A stretch of DNA of 64,000 nt from Ignavibacteriota bacterium (GTDB taxonomy: Bacteria > Bacteroidota > Ignavibacteria > Ignavibacteriales > Melioribacteraceae), in NCBI GenBank assembly GCA_016716225.1, contig JADJWT010000001.1, positions 1,866,001 to 1,930,000 on the forward strand, given 5' to 3'. A program made the position numbers and the translations under genes. Shown piece after piece: positions 37,369 through 46,460 of the stretch; the first letter of the stretch is position 1, and each line of letters starts with the position of its first letter. Below the pieces are notes generated by a model. The model ran no database searches, was not told the DNA's origin, and saw only the letters and a program-made list of their open reading frames with translations.

Positions 37369-38127
37369 ATGATTGTAGGAATTATTCCGGCAAGATTTGC
37401 ATCAACAAGACTTCAAGGAAAACCATTAAAATTAATTGGCGGAAAGCCAATGTTGCAACATACTTACGAAAGTGCGAAAAAATCCAAATTGCTTTCCGAT
37501 GTTGTAATTGCGGTTGATGATGAAAGAGTTTACAATATTGCAAAAAAATTTGGTGCGCAAGTTGAAATGACACCAAAAGATATGGAAACCGGTTCTGATA
37601 GAATTGCCTTCGTTGCAAAAAAATTATTTACCGCAGAAATTATTGTAAATATTCAAGGTGATGAACCGTTTATTCCGGGAAAAATGATTGATGAAGCAAT
37701 TGAACCTTTGCTATTTGATAAAACTGTTTCGGTTTCAACTTTGGCAAAAAGAATAACAACCGTTGATGAATTAAATTCGCCAAATGTTGTAAAAGTAGTT
37801 TTCGATTATAATAATTACGCTCTATATTTTTCTCGTTCGCCAATTCCTTATGTTCGTGAAGAAATTTCTGATAAACAAAAATTGCGTGTTGCGGATATTT
37901 ACAAACACATCGGACTTTACGTTTACCGGAAAGACAAATTGTTAGAGTTTACAACTTTAAAACAAACAGATTTGGAAAAGTTTGAAAAACTTGAACAATT
38001 GCGAATGCTTGAAAATCAGATGAGAATAAAAGTTGTGGTTACAGATCACGAAAGTATATCTGTTGATACGGAAGACGATTTGGAATTAGCAAAATTATAT
38101 TATCAACGAATTCAAGAGAATGTATAA
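37369..38127 (+). CDS. kdsB: 3-deoxy-manno-octulosonate cytidylyltransferase
   Basis: Activates Kdo to CMP-Kdo for lipopolysaccharide inner core synthesis. Of 252 residues, GIIPARFASTRLQGKPL (about 3-19) is the nucleotide-binding signature; NIQGDEPFI (about 88-96) and YKHIGLYVYRKDKL are family segments. It belongs with kdsA and kdsD later in the same gene run. It ends directly before the PLP enzyme gene (no gap). Confidence 0.96.
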   Translation: MIVGIIPARFASTRLQGKPLKLIGGKPMLQHTYESAKKSKLLSDVVIAVDDERVYNIAKKFGAQVEMTPKDMETGSDRIAFVAKKLFTAEIIVNIQGDEPFIPGKMIDEAIEPLLFDKTVSVSTLAKRITTVDELNSPNVVKVVFDYNNYALYFSRSPIPYVREEISDKQKLRVADIYKHIGLYVYRKDKLLEFTTLKQTDLEKFEKLEQLRMLENQMRIKVVVTDHESISVDTEDDLELAKLYYQRIQENV

Positions 38128-39081
38128 ATGAAAATTCCACAGAAAATATCACTAGCAAATATTCCAACTCCGTTTACGCAAATTGAATTTAATGGAAATA
38201 AATTTTTTATAAAACGAGACGATTTAACCGGAGTTGAACTTACCGGAAATAAAGTTAGAAAATTAGAGTATTTACTTTACGATGCGAAAATGAAAAAAGC
38301 TGATTATGTTTTTACACGAGGCGGAGATCAATCAAACCACGCAAGAGCAACTTGCATTGCAGCGGCTTCATTAGGAATTAAATCAAAACTCTTTCTTTGG
38401 GGGAATTCAAATCAAAATCCGGATGGAAATTTATTCCTTGATAAATTTGTCGGAGCTGAAATAAAATTTCTCACAAAAAAAGAATATAAATTTGTTGATG
38501 ATGTAATGTTGGATGATCAAAATGAACTTTCAAAAAAGAAATTAAATAGTTACATAATTCCTTCCGGCGGTTCTTCTCCTTTGGGAATTTGGGGATATAT
38601 AAATTTTGTTAAGGAACTTGCGGAACAAACAAATCTTAAAAAATTCAATGGAATTTTATTGGCAACCGGAAGCAGCGGAACAGCTGCGGGAATATTAGTT
38701 GGTCAAGCTTTACTTGGTTTAAATTTTAGAATTTTCGGAATTAGTGTAATTGAAAAAAAAGAAATTGTGAAAGAAGATATAATAAAATTAACTGAAGAAA
38801 ATATTAAAGAATTTAATCTGAAGTTAAAACCAAATTTTAACAATTTGGAAATTTTGGATAATTATTCTGAAGAAGGTTACAAAAATATTTCTCCGAATAA
38901 AATCAATTTATTCAAAGAATTTTTTATGCAGACGGGAATTTTACTTGATCCAACATATACCGGCAAAGCATTTTATGCATATAATGATAATTTCATAAAT
39001 GCAAAAAACAATAAAGTTATATTTCTTCATACCGGCGGAATTTTTGGAGTTTTTCCAAAAATAAAAAATTATTTAGCTTAA
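38128..39081 (+). CDS. PLP-dependent ACC deaminase / D-cysteine desulfhydrase family protein
   Basis: Fold type II PLP enzyme of 317 residues. The likely PLP lysine is Lys42 in GNKVRKLEYLL. GGDQSNHARATCIAAASLG (about 70-88) and ATGSSGTAAGILVG (about 183-196; phosphate-binding) are typical. Family members include 1-aminocyclopropane-1-carboxylate deaminase and D-cysteine desulfhydrase; sequence reading cannot decide, though D-cysteine desulfhydrase is more usual in bacteria without plant association. It sits between kdsB and the B12-binding protein with no obvious functional link. Confidence 0.85.
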   Translation: MKIPQKISLANIPTPFTQIEFNGNKFFIKRDDLTGVELTGNKVRKLEYLLYDAKMKKADYVFTRGGDQSNHARATCIAAASLGIKSKLFLWGNSNQNPDGNLFLDKFVGAEIKFLTKKEYKFVDDVMLDDQNELSKKKLNSYIIPSGGSSPLGIWGYINFVKELAEQTNLKKFNGILLATGSSGTAAGILVGQALLGLNFRIFGISVIEKKEIVKEDIIKLTEENIKEFNLKLKPNFNNLEILDNYSEEGYKNISPNKINLFKEFFMQTGILLDPTYTGKAFYAYNDNFINAKNNKVIFLHTGGIFGVFPKIKNYLA

Positions 39082-39098
39082 AATTTATTAGGTAATTA

Positions 39099-39512
39099 AT
39101 GGAAAAGAAAATTAGAGTTTTAATTGCAAAAGCTGGATTGGACGGGCATGATAGAGGTGCAAAAGTAATTGCTGCAGCTTTGCGTGATGCGGGAATGGAA
39201 GTTATTTATTTGGGCTTGCGTCAAACTCCCGAAATGATTGTTAGTGCAGCAATTCAAGAAGATGTTGATGCAATAGGGTTAAGTATTTTATCGGGTGCGC
39301 ATATGACGATTTTCCCCAGAATATTAGATGAAATGAAAAAGAATGAAATCAATGATGTTTTACTTTTTGGAGGTGGAATTATTCCCGATGAAGATATAAA
39401 AAAACTTAAAGAATTAGGAGTTGGTGAATTATTTACTCCCGGTGCTTCAACAACAGAAGTTGTAACCTTTCTTAAAAATTGGGTAAAAGAAAATCCGAGA
39501 ACAATATATTAG
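39099..39512 (+). CDS. Standalone cobalamin-binding domain protein (methylmalonyl-CoA mutase small subunit type)
   Basis: B12-binding domain protein of 137 residues. The DxHxxG motif is exact (Asp15, His17, Gly20 in LDGHDRGAK), with SILSG (Ser/Leu, about 67-71) and FGGGIIP (about 90-96) for the nucleotide tail. The sequence strongly resembles the C-terminal domain of methylmalonyl-CoA mutase. It occurs alone; the catalytic large subunit is not adjacent. In organisms with split mutases this is the small subunit. It could also serve another mutase. Confidence 0.88.
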   Translation: MEKKIRVLIAKAGLDGHDRGAKVIAAALRDAGMEVIYLGLRQTPEMIVSAAIQEDVDAIGLSILSGAHMTIFPRILDEMKKNEINDVLLFGGGIIPDEDIKKLKELGVGELFTPGASTTEVVTFLKNWVKENPRTIY

Positions 39513-39607
39513 GGTTTCATTTTAACTTTTACATTTCATAGGAAAAATCGTTGGTTTTTTAATCATCACTTTTTGATTATTTTTACCCCTAATTGAAATT
39601 TATATTT

Positions 39608-40720
39608 ATGAAATCAAATCAAAAAAGAAGAGTTGTATTTATAGATTTAATGCGTGCATTTGCCGTACTTATGATGATTCAAGGACATACAACTGATACA
39701 TTTCTTTCTAATGAATATAGAAATACCGAATCTGCTGCATATAATTTTTGGTTGACAATGCGCGGATTTACAGCGCCGATTTTTATGTTTTCATCCGGAT
39801 TAATTTTCACATATTTATTGAAGCCGGATAAATTCGATTTTTTTTCGAATCCAAGAATAATAAAAGGAATTAAAAGAGGTTTTACTTTAATAGGAATAGG
39901 ATACTTACTAAGATTTCCTACTCACAGAATTTTTGACATTGCTTCCGTAAGTAAATATCAGTGGGATACTTTTTTAACCGTAGATGCACTTCATCTAATT
40001 GGTGCAGGATTGCTTTCAACTATTACAATTGCATTTTTTACAAATTACTTAAAAATTCATTTAAATCTTTTACTTGGGATTGCAATTATAATTTTATTTA
40101 TTGTTAGTCCGCAAATTGCAAAAATCGATTGGGATAATTATTTACCTCAAATTTTAACGGGATATTTGTATAGTAAAAACGGTTCCTTTTTCCCTTTATT
40201 TCCTTGGCTAATTTATGTTTTGTCCGGAGCAATGTTAGGTTATTATTTAAGTAATAATGAAGGAATTTACTTTAAGAAAAGATTCTCAATTTTACTTTTC
40301 ACAATTGGAATTTCTTTAGTTGGATTTTACTTAGGAATTTATGCTTTTAGTCATTTGCTTCCACAAAATATTTCAGATTGGCTTTATGCAAATTCAATAA
40401 TTATTGCAAGATTAGGTTACGTAATTATTGCAAATAGTTTAATGGCATTTATAGCCAGAAATTTCAATCATATTCCCAAAATTATTTCTGATACCGGAAA
40501 AAAAACTTTAATGCTTTATGTTGCTCATGTAATAATTTTGTACGGTTGCGCATTATTTCCCGGATTTAATAAATTCTGGGGAAAAACTTTAACAAGTTAT
40601 CAAACATTAGTTGTTGTATTTTTAATGTTAGGATTGATGTTTTTACTAGTTTTATATTCGGATAGAATTAGTAATTATTGGAAAAATAAATTCACCTTTA
40701 AAAAAGTTAAAGTGATATAA
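39608..40720 (+). CDS. Membrane acyltransferase-like protein (DUF1624/HGSNAT-type)
   Basis: Polytopic membrane protein of about 370 residues with about ten hydrophobic segments. The opening RRVVFIDLMRAFAVLMMIQGHTTD (about residues 7-30) matches DUF1624/heparan-alpha-glucosaminide N-acetyltransferase-like proteins, with a His in the first helix end as a candidate catalytic residue. LYVAHVIILYG near residue 305 is another family-like element. It may modify surface glycans or lipids. Start ATG at 39608 is preferred to TTG at 39593, as it removes a non-conserved five-residue lead; the ribosome site is weak for both. Confidence 0.7.
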   Translation: MKSNQKRRVVFIDLMRAFAVLMMIQGHTTDTFLSNEYRNTESAAYNFWLTMRGFTAPIFMFSSGLIFTYLLKPDKFDFFSNPRIIKGIKRGFTLIGIGYLLRFPTHRIFDIASVSKYQWDTFLTVDALHLIGAGLLSTITIAFFTNYLKIHLNLLLGIAIIILFIVSPQIAKIDWDNYLPQILTGYLYSKNGSFFPLFPWLIYVLSGAMLGYYLSNNEGIYFKKRFSILLFTIGISLVGFYLGIYAFSHLLPQNISDWLYANSIIIARLGYVIIANSLMAFIARNFNHIPKIISDTGKKTLMLYVAHVIILYGCALFPGFNKFWGKTLTSYQTLVVVFLMLGLMFLLVLYSDRISNYWKNKFTFKKVKVI

Positions 40721-40721
40721 A

Positions 40722-41756
40722 ATGAGAGAATCAGAAAATACAAATCCAATTTTATCTGAAGATGAAAAGAATTTTGAACAAAGTATTAGACCAAAAGTAT
40801 TTTCAGATTTCACCGGTCAAAAAAAAATTACTGATAATCTCAAAGTATTTATCGGAGCTGCACTTAAACGAGGTGAAAGTTTAGATCATGTTTTGTTAAC
40901 TGGACCACCCGGATTAGGAAAAACTACGTTAGCAAACATTATTGCAAATGAACTTGGTGTAAAATTAAAAACAACATCCGGGCCGGTTCTTGAGAAACCG
41001 GGAGATCTTGCAGGACTCTTAACAAACTTAGAAGAAAATTCAGTTTTGTTTATTGATGAAATCCATCGGCTAAGTTCAGTTGTTGAAGAATATTTATACT
41101 CCGCAATGGAAGATTATAAAATTGATATAATGATTGACAGCGGCCCAAGTGCTCGTACTGTTCAAATTAAATTGCCAAAATATACATTGGTTGGTGCAAC
41201 AACAAGAGCCGGATTGTTAACTGCTCCCTTACGTGATAGATTTGGAATAAAATCAAGATTAGATTATTATGAAAGTGAATTACTTTCTGAAATTATAAAA
41301 AGATCGGCAAAAATTCTAAATGTTAAAATTGATGAAAATGCTGCTGACGAAATTTCGCGAAGATCACGAGGAACTCCACGAATTGCAAATCGTTTGTTAA
41401 GAAGAACAAGAGATTTTTCCGATTATGAAAATTTAAATAAAATTGATTTAAGTATTGCGAAAAAAGCACTACAAGCTTTGGAAGTTGATAATTTTGGACT
41501 TGACGAAATGGATAAATCAATAATTCTAACAATTATAGAAAAGTTCAAAGGTGGTCCGGTTGGATTAAACACATTGGCTGTTTCGGTTAATGAAGATCCG
41601 GGAACAATTGAAGAAGTTTACGAACCATTTTTAATTCAACAAGGATTTATTCAACGTACACCACGCGGAAGAGAAGCAACAGATTTGGCTTACATTAGAT
41701 TTAATAAAACAAAAAAAAATATTAAACAAGATAATTTGTTTAATGGCGAAGTATGA
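40722..41756 (+). CDS. ruvB: Holliday junction branch migration DNA helicase
   Basis: AAA+ motor that migrates Holliday junctions with RuvA. Of 344 residues, IRPKVFSDFTGQ (about 22-33), Walker A GPPGLGKTTLA (about 61-71), Walker B FIDEIHRL (about 110-117), sensor GATTRAGLLTAPLRDRFG (about 158-175) and the C-terminal winged helix with RTPRGREAT are all intact. It overlaps kdsA by four bases. ruvA and ruvC are not seen here. Confidence 0.97.
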   Translation: MRESENTNPILSEDEKNFEQSIRPKVFSDFTGQKKITDNLKVFIGAALKRGESLDHVLLTGPPGLGKTTLANIIANELGVKLKTTSGPVLEKPGDLAGLLTNLEENSVLFIDEIHRLSSVVEEYLYSAMEDYKIDIMIDSGPSARTVQIKLPKYTLVGATTRAGLLTAPLRDRFGIKSRLDYYESELLSEIIKRSAKILNVKIDENAADEISRRSRGTPRIANRLLRRTRDFSDYENLNKIDLSIAKKALQALEVDNFGLDEMDKSIILTIIEKFKGGPVGLNTLAVSVNEDPGTIEEVYEPFLIQQGFIQRTPRGREATDLAYIRFNKTKKNIKQDNLFNGEV

Positions 41757-42568
41757 TAGTTGAAATCGGTAAAATAAAAATTGGTGAAAATTTTCCCTTA
41801 GTTTTGATTGCTGGACCTTGCGTAATTGAAAATAGAGAAATTACTTTTACTACGGCAGAAAAAATTAAGGAAATTTCAAAAAAATTAGATATTCCATTCA
41901 TCTTTAAATCAAGTTTTAAAAAAGCAAACAGAACAAGTCTAAATTCCTTTACCAGCTTGGGTTTTAACGAATCAATTAAAATATTGGAAGATGTTAAGAA
42001 GAATTTCAACCTTCCGATTTTGACAGATGTTCATACGGAAAATGATATTGCAAATGTTTCTGAAATAGTTGATATTCTGCAGATTCCAGCATTTCTTTGC
42101 AGACAAACAGATTTATTAATTGCAGCAGGTAAATCGGGAAAAATAGTTAATGTTAAAAAAGGACAATTTTTAGCTCCCGAAGATATGAAGCATGCGATAG
42201 AAAAAATTGAAAGTACCGGAAATAAAAATATTTTATTAACAGAACGCGGAACAACATTCGGATATCATAATTTAGTTGTTGATATGAGATCATTAATAAT
42301 TATGAAAGAATTTGGATACCCAATTATTATGGATGCAACACACTCGGTTCAAATGCCAAGCAATTCAAATGTAACCGGAGGTGAGCCGAAATTTATTGAG
42401 CCGTTAAGTAAAGCTGCAACAGCTGTTGGAATTGACGCGATATTTTTAGAAGTTCATCCGGATCCGAAAAATGCACTAAGCGATGCTGGGAGTCAATTAC
42501 AGCTTGATAAATTAGAAACAGTATTGCAAAAAGTTTTGGCAATTGATAAAGTAGTAAAAGGATATTAA
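41753..42568 (+). CDS. kdsA: 3-deoxy-8-phosphooctulonate synthase
   Basis: Condenses arabinose-5-phosphate with phosphoenolpyruvate to give Kdo-8-phosphate. Of 271 residues, LIAGPCVIE (about 19-27), KSSFKKANRTS (about 52-62), QIPAFLCRQTDLL and ERGTTFGYHNLVVDMR (about 165-180) are diagnostic. It overlaps the ruvB end (ATGA type) and is directly followed by kdsD, which makes its substrate, so synthesis steps are co-transcribed. Confidence 0.97.
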   Translation: MIVEIGKIKIGENFPLVLIAGPCVIENREITFTTAEKIKEISKKLDIPFIFKSSFKKANRTSLNSFTSLGFNESIKILEDVKKNFNLPILTDVHTENDIANVSEIVDILQIPAFLCRQTDLLIAAGKSGKIVNVKKGQFLAPEDMKHAIEKIESTGNKNILLTERGTTFGYHNLVVDMRSLIIMKEFGYPIIMDATHSVQMPSNSNVTGGEPKFIEPLSKAATAVGIDAIFLEVHPDPKNALSDAGSQLQLDKLETVLQKVLAIDKVVKGY

Positions 42569-43546
42569 ATGTTTGATCTAGAAATTTTAGATAAAGGAAA
42601 AAAAGTTATTGAAATTGAACTTGATGCTATCACAGAATTAAAATCAAGAATAAACAATTCATTTGTTGAAGCCGTAAAATTAATCTATAATGCAACTGGG
42701 AGAATAATTTTTACCGGAATGGGAAAATCCGGATTAATTGCCAGAAAAATTGTTGCTACGTTTAACTCAACTGGAACTGCAGCATTTTATTTGCATCCCA
42801 CAGATGCACTTCATGGTGATTTGGGAATGGTTAGAAAAGGTGATGTTGCAATTTTAATTTCCAAAAGTGGAAACACTGAAGAACTGAAAAATTTGATTTT
42901 AATGTTTAAAAGATTGGAAGTAAAAATTATTGGAATTTTAGGAATAATGAATTCAACAATTGCAAAAGATTGCGATGTAGTTATTGATGCAAGTGTAAAA
43001 GAAGAAGCTTGTCCATATGATCTTGCTCCAACTTCATCAACCACAGCAGCTTTGGTAATTGGAGATGCAATTGCAATTGCAGTGTTGGAATTGCGCGGAT
43101 TCACTCAAGAAGATTTTGCAATGCTTCATCCGGCTGGAAGCTTAGGGAAAAGATTATCACTAAAAATTTCTGAAATTATGTATAAAGCTAACGATTTTCC
43201 ATCTGTAAATGAAGAAGCATCAATTAAAGATACAATTTTAGAAATGACGAAAAAAAGACTTGGCGCAACTTGTGTCTTAAATAGTAATGATGAACTAATT
43301 GGAATTGTTACTGATGGTGATTTAAGAAGACAACTTGAGAAAAATCTTGATTTGAAAAATTTAAAAGCCAAAGATATTATGACGAAAAATCCTAAAGTAA
43401 TTAATGAAAATCTTTTAGCTTCATTTGCACTTCAGCAAATGGAAAATTACAATATAACTTCTTTAGTTGCATTGAATGAAAATGGTATACCTGTTGGGCT
43501 TGTTCATCTTCATGATTTGGTAAAATTAGGTTTGCAAAATAGATGA
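42569..43546 (+). CDS. kdsD: Arabinose-5-phosphate isomerase (SIS + CBS domains)
   Basis: Converts ribulose-5-phosphate to arabinose-5-phosphate for Kdo synthesis. At 325 residues it has the KdsD/KpsF layout: a SIS domain (about 30-180) with TGMGKSGLIARKI, HGDLGMV and LISKSGNTEEL; then AMLHPAGSLGKRL; then two CBS domains (about 205-325). It is directly after kdsA and overlaps lptC by four bases. Confidence 0.95.
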   Translation: MFDLEILDKGKKVIEIELDAITELKSRINNSFVEAVKLIYNATGRIIFTGMGKSGLIARKIVATFNSTGTAAFYLHPTDALHGDLGMVRKGDVAILISKSGNTEELKNLILMFKRLEVKIIGILGIMNSTIAKDCDVVIDASVKEEACPYDLAPTSSTTAALVIGDAIAIAVLELRGFTQEDFAMLHPAGSLGKRLSLKISEIMYKANDFPSVNEEASIKDTILEMTKKRLGATCVLNSNDELIGIVTDGDLRRQLEKNLDLKNLKAKDIMTKNPKVINENLLASFALQQMENYNITSLVALNENGIPVGLVHLHDLVKLGLQNR

Positions 43547-44076
43547 AAAAAATCTTTCTAATAATTTTGTTACAATTCATATTTATTTTTTGCGGTGAAG
43601 AAAAATTAAAACCTAAAATTGATAATTCAATAAACAGTAAAGAAATTCCAGATCAAGAAAGCAGAAATGCAAAAATTACTTTTACTGAAAATGGAAAATT
43701 AAAAGCGGTTCTTTTTTCGGATATTATAAAAGTTCTTGGAAATAAGAATGAAAAATATCTTGAAGGAGTTACTGTTGATTTTTATAATGAAGCTGAACAA
43801 AAAAATTCCCGACTAACTTCGAAAAAAGGAAGAGTTGATGATTTAACTCAAGATATGTATGCTATAGAAAACGTTGTTGCAAAAAGCGATAGTGGTGTTA
43901 CACTTACTACCGAAGAATTAATTTGGAGAAATAAGACTAAAAAAATAATGACAGATAAATTTGTTAAAATTGTAAGTGATAAAGAAATTATTGAAGGTTA
44001 TGGATTTGAATCTGATCAAAGTTTACGCAATTATACAATTTTTGATATTACTTACATAACAAATGTTGAGCAGTAA
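43543..44076 (+). CDS. lptC: LPS export ABC transporter periplasmic protein LptC
   Basis: Lipoprotein-like LptC of 177 residues; the N-terminal segment ends IFIFCGEE, a lipobox-like Cys at about 18. The rest matches the OstA/LptC beta-jellyroll pattern (AKITFTENGKLKAVLFSDII, LEGVTVDFYNEAEQKNSRLTSKKGRV). It links the inner-membrane LptBFG ATPase to the LptA bridge. It overlaps kdsD by four bases and shares a single base with the next gene. Confidence 0.85.
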   Translation: MKKIFLIILLQFIFIFCGEEKLKPKIDNSINSKEIPDQESRNAKITFTENGKLKAVLFSDIIKVLGNKNEKYLEGVTVDFYNEAEQKNSRLTSKKGRVDDLTQDMYAIENVVAKSDSGVTLTTEELIWRNKTKKIMTDKFVKIVSDKEIIEGYGFESDQSLRNYTIFDITYITNVEQ

Positions 44077-45440
44077 TGAAAAAAAATATCCTAATAATTT
44101 CTATTCTAATTTCACTTCAAATAATCGCTCAAAGCAATCAAAAGCAAATTACAATTATTGGCGATAGTTTAAAGGGTAAACTTATTGAAGGTGAAAACAT
44201 TCGAGAAGTAATTGGAAATGTTATAATCACTCAAGATGATGTTACAATAACTTGTGGAAAAGCAATTCAAAATATTAATAAAAATTCTGCAATACTTATT
44301 GGCAATGTAATTTTAACTCAAGATAGTGTTGTTATAAAAACAGAAAAAGGAAATTATTTTGGAAATGAAAAAATTACAACTTCAGATACATTAGTTCATT
44401 TAGAAAATAAATCGACAAATTTATTTGCAAATTCAGGTAAGTATGATTTAAATACAAAAATTGCAGAATTTAAAGGTGATGTTTTATTTTATGATTCAGT
44501 AACAACTTTGCATTCGCAAAAATTAATATATGAAAAGGATATTGAGAAAATTATTGCAACAAAAAATGTTGAAGTTTCCGATTCAGTTTCTAAAATCAAC
44601 TCAGATAGTTTAATACATTTTAGGATTTCAAAACTTACAGAAGGTTTTGGTAAAATTAAAATTTATAGCAAAGAAAATAATGTAACAATTTTTGGAAATC
44701 AACTACTTGATGATAAGCAAAATAATATATCGAAAATTTTCGGGAATCCGTTTTTAACACAAATTGAAACACTTAGTGATTCAACTTACGATACGCTGTA
44801 TATTCAATCAAAATATATGGAAGCAAAAAGGGACAACAATTCAAAATTAATTGCCATTGATTCGGTGAAAATTATTCGCGGTGATTTTTTATCAAATAAC
44901 GATTTCACAATTTACGATCAAGCTTCTGAAGAAATAACAATCCTAAAACAGAAAGAAAAACCAATCCCGATTTTATGGTATGAGAAAACACAAATTACCG
45001 GAGATTCAATTTATATTTTTTTAGACAGCAGCAAAATTAAAAATGTGGATATTATAAATAATGCAATTATGATTTCACAAGATTCTGTATATCAATTTAG
45101 GTTTAACCAAATGTCTGGAGATTCAATTTATCTAAAATTTAGTAATGGAGATTTGGTTCAAACAAATGTTTATGGAAATGTATTAAGCATTTATTATTTA
45201 TTTGAAGAAAATGAACCGAATGGATTGCTAAAATCAAGCGCAGAAAAGTATAAAATATTTATAGATGAAAATAAAGTTACGGATGTAAAATTATATGGAA
45301 GTCCGGTAAGCGAATATCATCCTGAAAATTTAGTTGAAGGAAATGAAAAAGCATTTACGCTGCCAACATTTATTCTGTACGAAAATAAACCGGATAAAAA
45401 AATATTTGAAAAAATGTTTAAAGAATTAAATAAAAATTAA
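44076..45440 (+). CDS. lptA: OstA-like / LptA-type LPS transport protein
   Basis: Periplasmic protein of 454 residues, signal peptide ending QIIAQ. It contains several OstA-like repeats of the form GNVIITQDDVTITCGKA...INKNSAILIGNV (about 45-90 and onward), the beta-jellyroll that binds LPS chains. E. coli LptA is 185 residues, so this is the long Bacteroidota OstA-like variety, likely with more stacked repeats. It lies between lptC and lptB, as in the usual LPS transport cluster. Confidence 0.85.
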   Translation: MKKNILIISILISLQIIAQSNQKQITIIGDSLKGKLIEGENIREVIGNVIITQDDVTITCGKAIQNINKNSAILIGNVILTQDSVVIKTEKGNYFGNEKITTSDTLVHLENKSTNLFANSGKYDLNTKIAEFKGDVLFYDSVTTLHSQKLIYEKDIEKIIATKNVEVSDSVSKINSDSLIHFRISKLTEGFGKIKIYSKENNVTIFGNQLLDDKQNNISKIFGNPFLTQIETLSDSTYDTLYIQSKYMEAKRDNNSKLIAIDSVKIIRGDFLSNNDFTIYDQASEEITILKQKEKPIPILWYEKTQITGDSIYIFLDSSKIKNVDIINNAIMISQDSVYQFRFNQMSGDSIYLKFSNGDLVQTNVYGNVLSIYYLFEENEPNGLLKSSAEKYKIFIDENKVTDVKLYGSPVSEYHPENLVEGNEKAFTLPTFILYENKPDKKIFEKMFKELNKN

Positions 45441-45442
45441 TT

Positions 45443-46186
45443 ATGACAGAAATATCAACATTACGAAGTGAAGATTTAATAAAAGTTTATAAAAAGCGAA
45501 CCGTTGTAAATAAAGTTTCCGTAAATGTTACACAAGGTGAAGTGGTTGGTCTGCTTGGTCCAAACGGTGCCGGGAAAACTACAACTTTTTATATGATTGT
45601 CGGAATGATTAAACCAAACGACGGCAAAGTTTTTTTGAATCAAGAAAATATTACTGAATTGCCAATGTACAAAAGAGCAAAAATGGGAATTGGTTATCTT
45701 CCGCAAGAAGCTTCCGTATTTAGAAGATTAAGTGTGGAAGATAATATTATGGCTGTTTTGGAAATGACAAAATTATCGAAAACTGAAAGAAAAGAAAAAC
45801 AAGAAAAATTGCTTGAAGAATTAAGTATTGCACACATTAGAAAAAGTAAAGGATTTCAATTAAGCGGCGGCGAAAGAAGAAGAACAGAAATTGCTCGCGC
45901 GCTTGCGACCGATCCGGATTTTATTTTGTTGGATGAACCATTTGCCGGAGTTGACCCAATTGCCGTTGAAGATATTATGAGCATTGTTGCAAATCTTAAA
46001 AACAAAGGAATTGGAATATTAATTACAGATCACAATGTTCATGAAACTTTAAGCATTGTTGACAGAGCATATATTTTGATAGAAGGGAAAATATTCAAAG
46101 ACGGAAAAGCCGATGATTTGGCAAATGATGAAGAAGTTAGAAAACTTTATCTTGGTGAAAAGTTTAAGTTAGAGAGATATGAATAA
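45443..46186 (+). CDS. lptB: LPS export ABC transporter ATP-binding protein
   Basis: ATPase of the LptBFG exporter, 247 residues. Walker A is GPNGAGKTTTFYMIVG (about 38-53), the signature LSGGERRRTEIARALA (about 138-153), Walker B FILLDEPFAGVDP (about 157-169) and the LptB-specific ITDHNVHETL (about 193-202). GYLPQEASVFRRLSVEDNI is typical LptB Q-loop context. lptF and lptG are not in the window. It ends the long plus-strand gene block that starts near 35962. Confidence 0.96.
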   Translation: MTEISTLRSEDLIKVYKKRTVVNKVSVNVTQGEVVGLLGPNGAGKTTTFYMIVGMIKPNDGKVFLNQENITELPMYKRAKMGIGYLPQEASVFRRLSVEDNIMAVLEMTKLSKTERKEKQEKLLEELSIAHIRKSKGFQLSGGERRRTEIARALATDPDFILLDEPFAGVDPIAVEDIMSIVANLKNKGIGILITDHNVHETLSIVDRAYILIEGKIFKDGKADDLANDEEVRKLYLGEKFKLERYE

Positions 46187-46331
46187 ATTTAGGTTTTGAT
46201 AATATAAAAATATTTTAAAAATTTCTTTAATTAAATATTTCTTAAATAAATAATTCAATAATTAGACATAATATCCCAATAATAAAATCTCTTCACAAAT
46301 AATAGTCATAAATTTTGTCAAATCGAATTGC

Positions 46332-46361
46332 TTGTCTATCAAAAAAAAATGTATAAATTTG
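46332..46361 (+). promoter_or_regulatory. Bacteroidota-type promoter of the type IX cargo gene
   Basis: TTG (46332-46334), 19 bases, then TAAATTTG (46354-46361): a full match to the -33 TTG / -7 TAnnTTTG arrangement. Transcription would begin near 46368, giving a leader of about 115 bases before the gene at 46485. Confidence 0.55.
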
Positions 46362-46371
46362 TGACACAAAT
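46357..46371. promoter_or_regulatory. 15-base palindrome overlapping the -7 box
   Basis: ATTTGTG-A-CACAAAT is a perfect inverted repeat with one central base. It covers the -7 element and likely transcription start, the position of a repressor operator. The half-site TTTGTG recalls the Crp/Fnr TTGTGA core, but the spacing is too short for that family. The binding protein is unknown. Confidence 0.4.
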
Positions 46372-46391
46372 CAAGTTCATATTGTACTAAA

Positions 46392-46460
46392 ATGAAACAT
46401 GTTCTAATTACTGATTTTTCTAACCCAACGAAGAAAGGAGTACAAAATATGAATAGATAA
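46392..46460 (+). CDS. Possible 22-residue leader ORF
   Basis: ATG at 46392 opens MKHVLITDFSNPTKKGVQNMNR and stops at 46458-46460. The same frame holds an internal ATG at 46449 preceded by AAAGGAG, giving a three-codon minicistron (Met-Asn-Arg). It lies in the leader of the type IX cargo gene, 24 bases before its start. It may be a regulatory leader peptide or chance. The remaining parts of the 46187-46484 gap are AT-rich with no gene seen. Confidence 0.3.
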   Translation: MKHVLITDFSNPTKKGVQNMNR

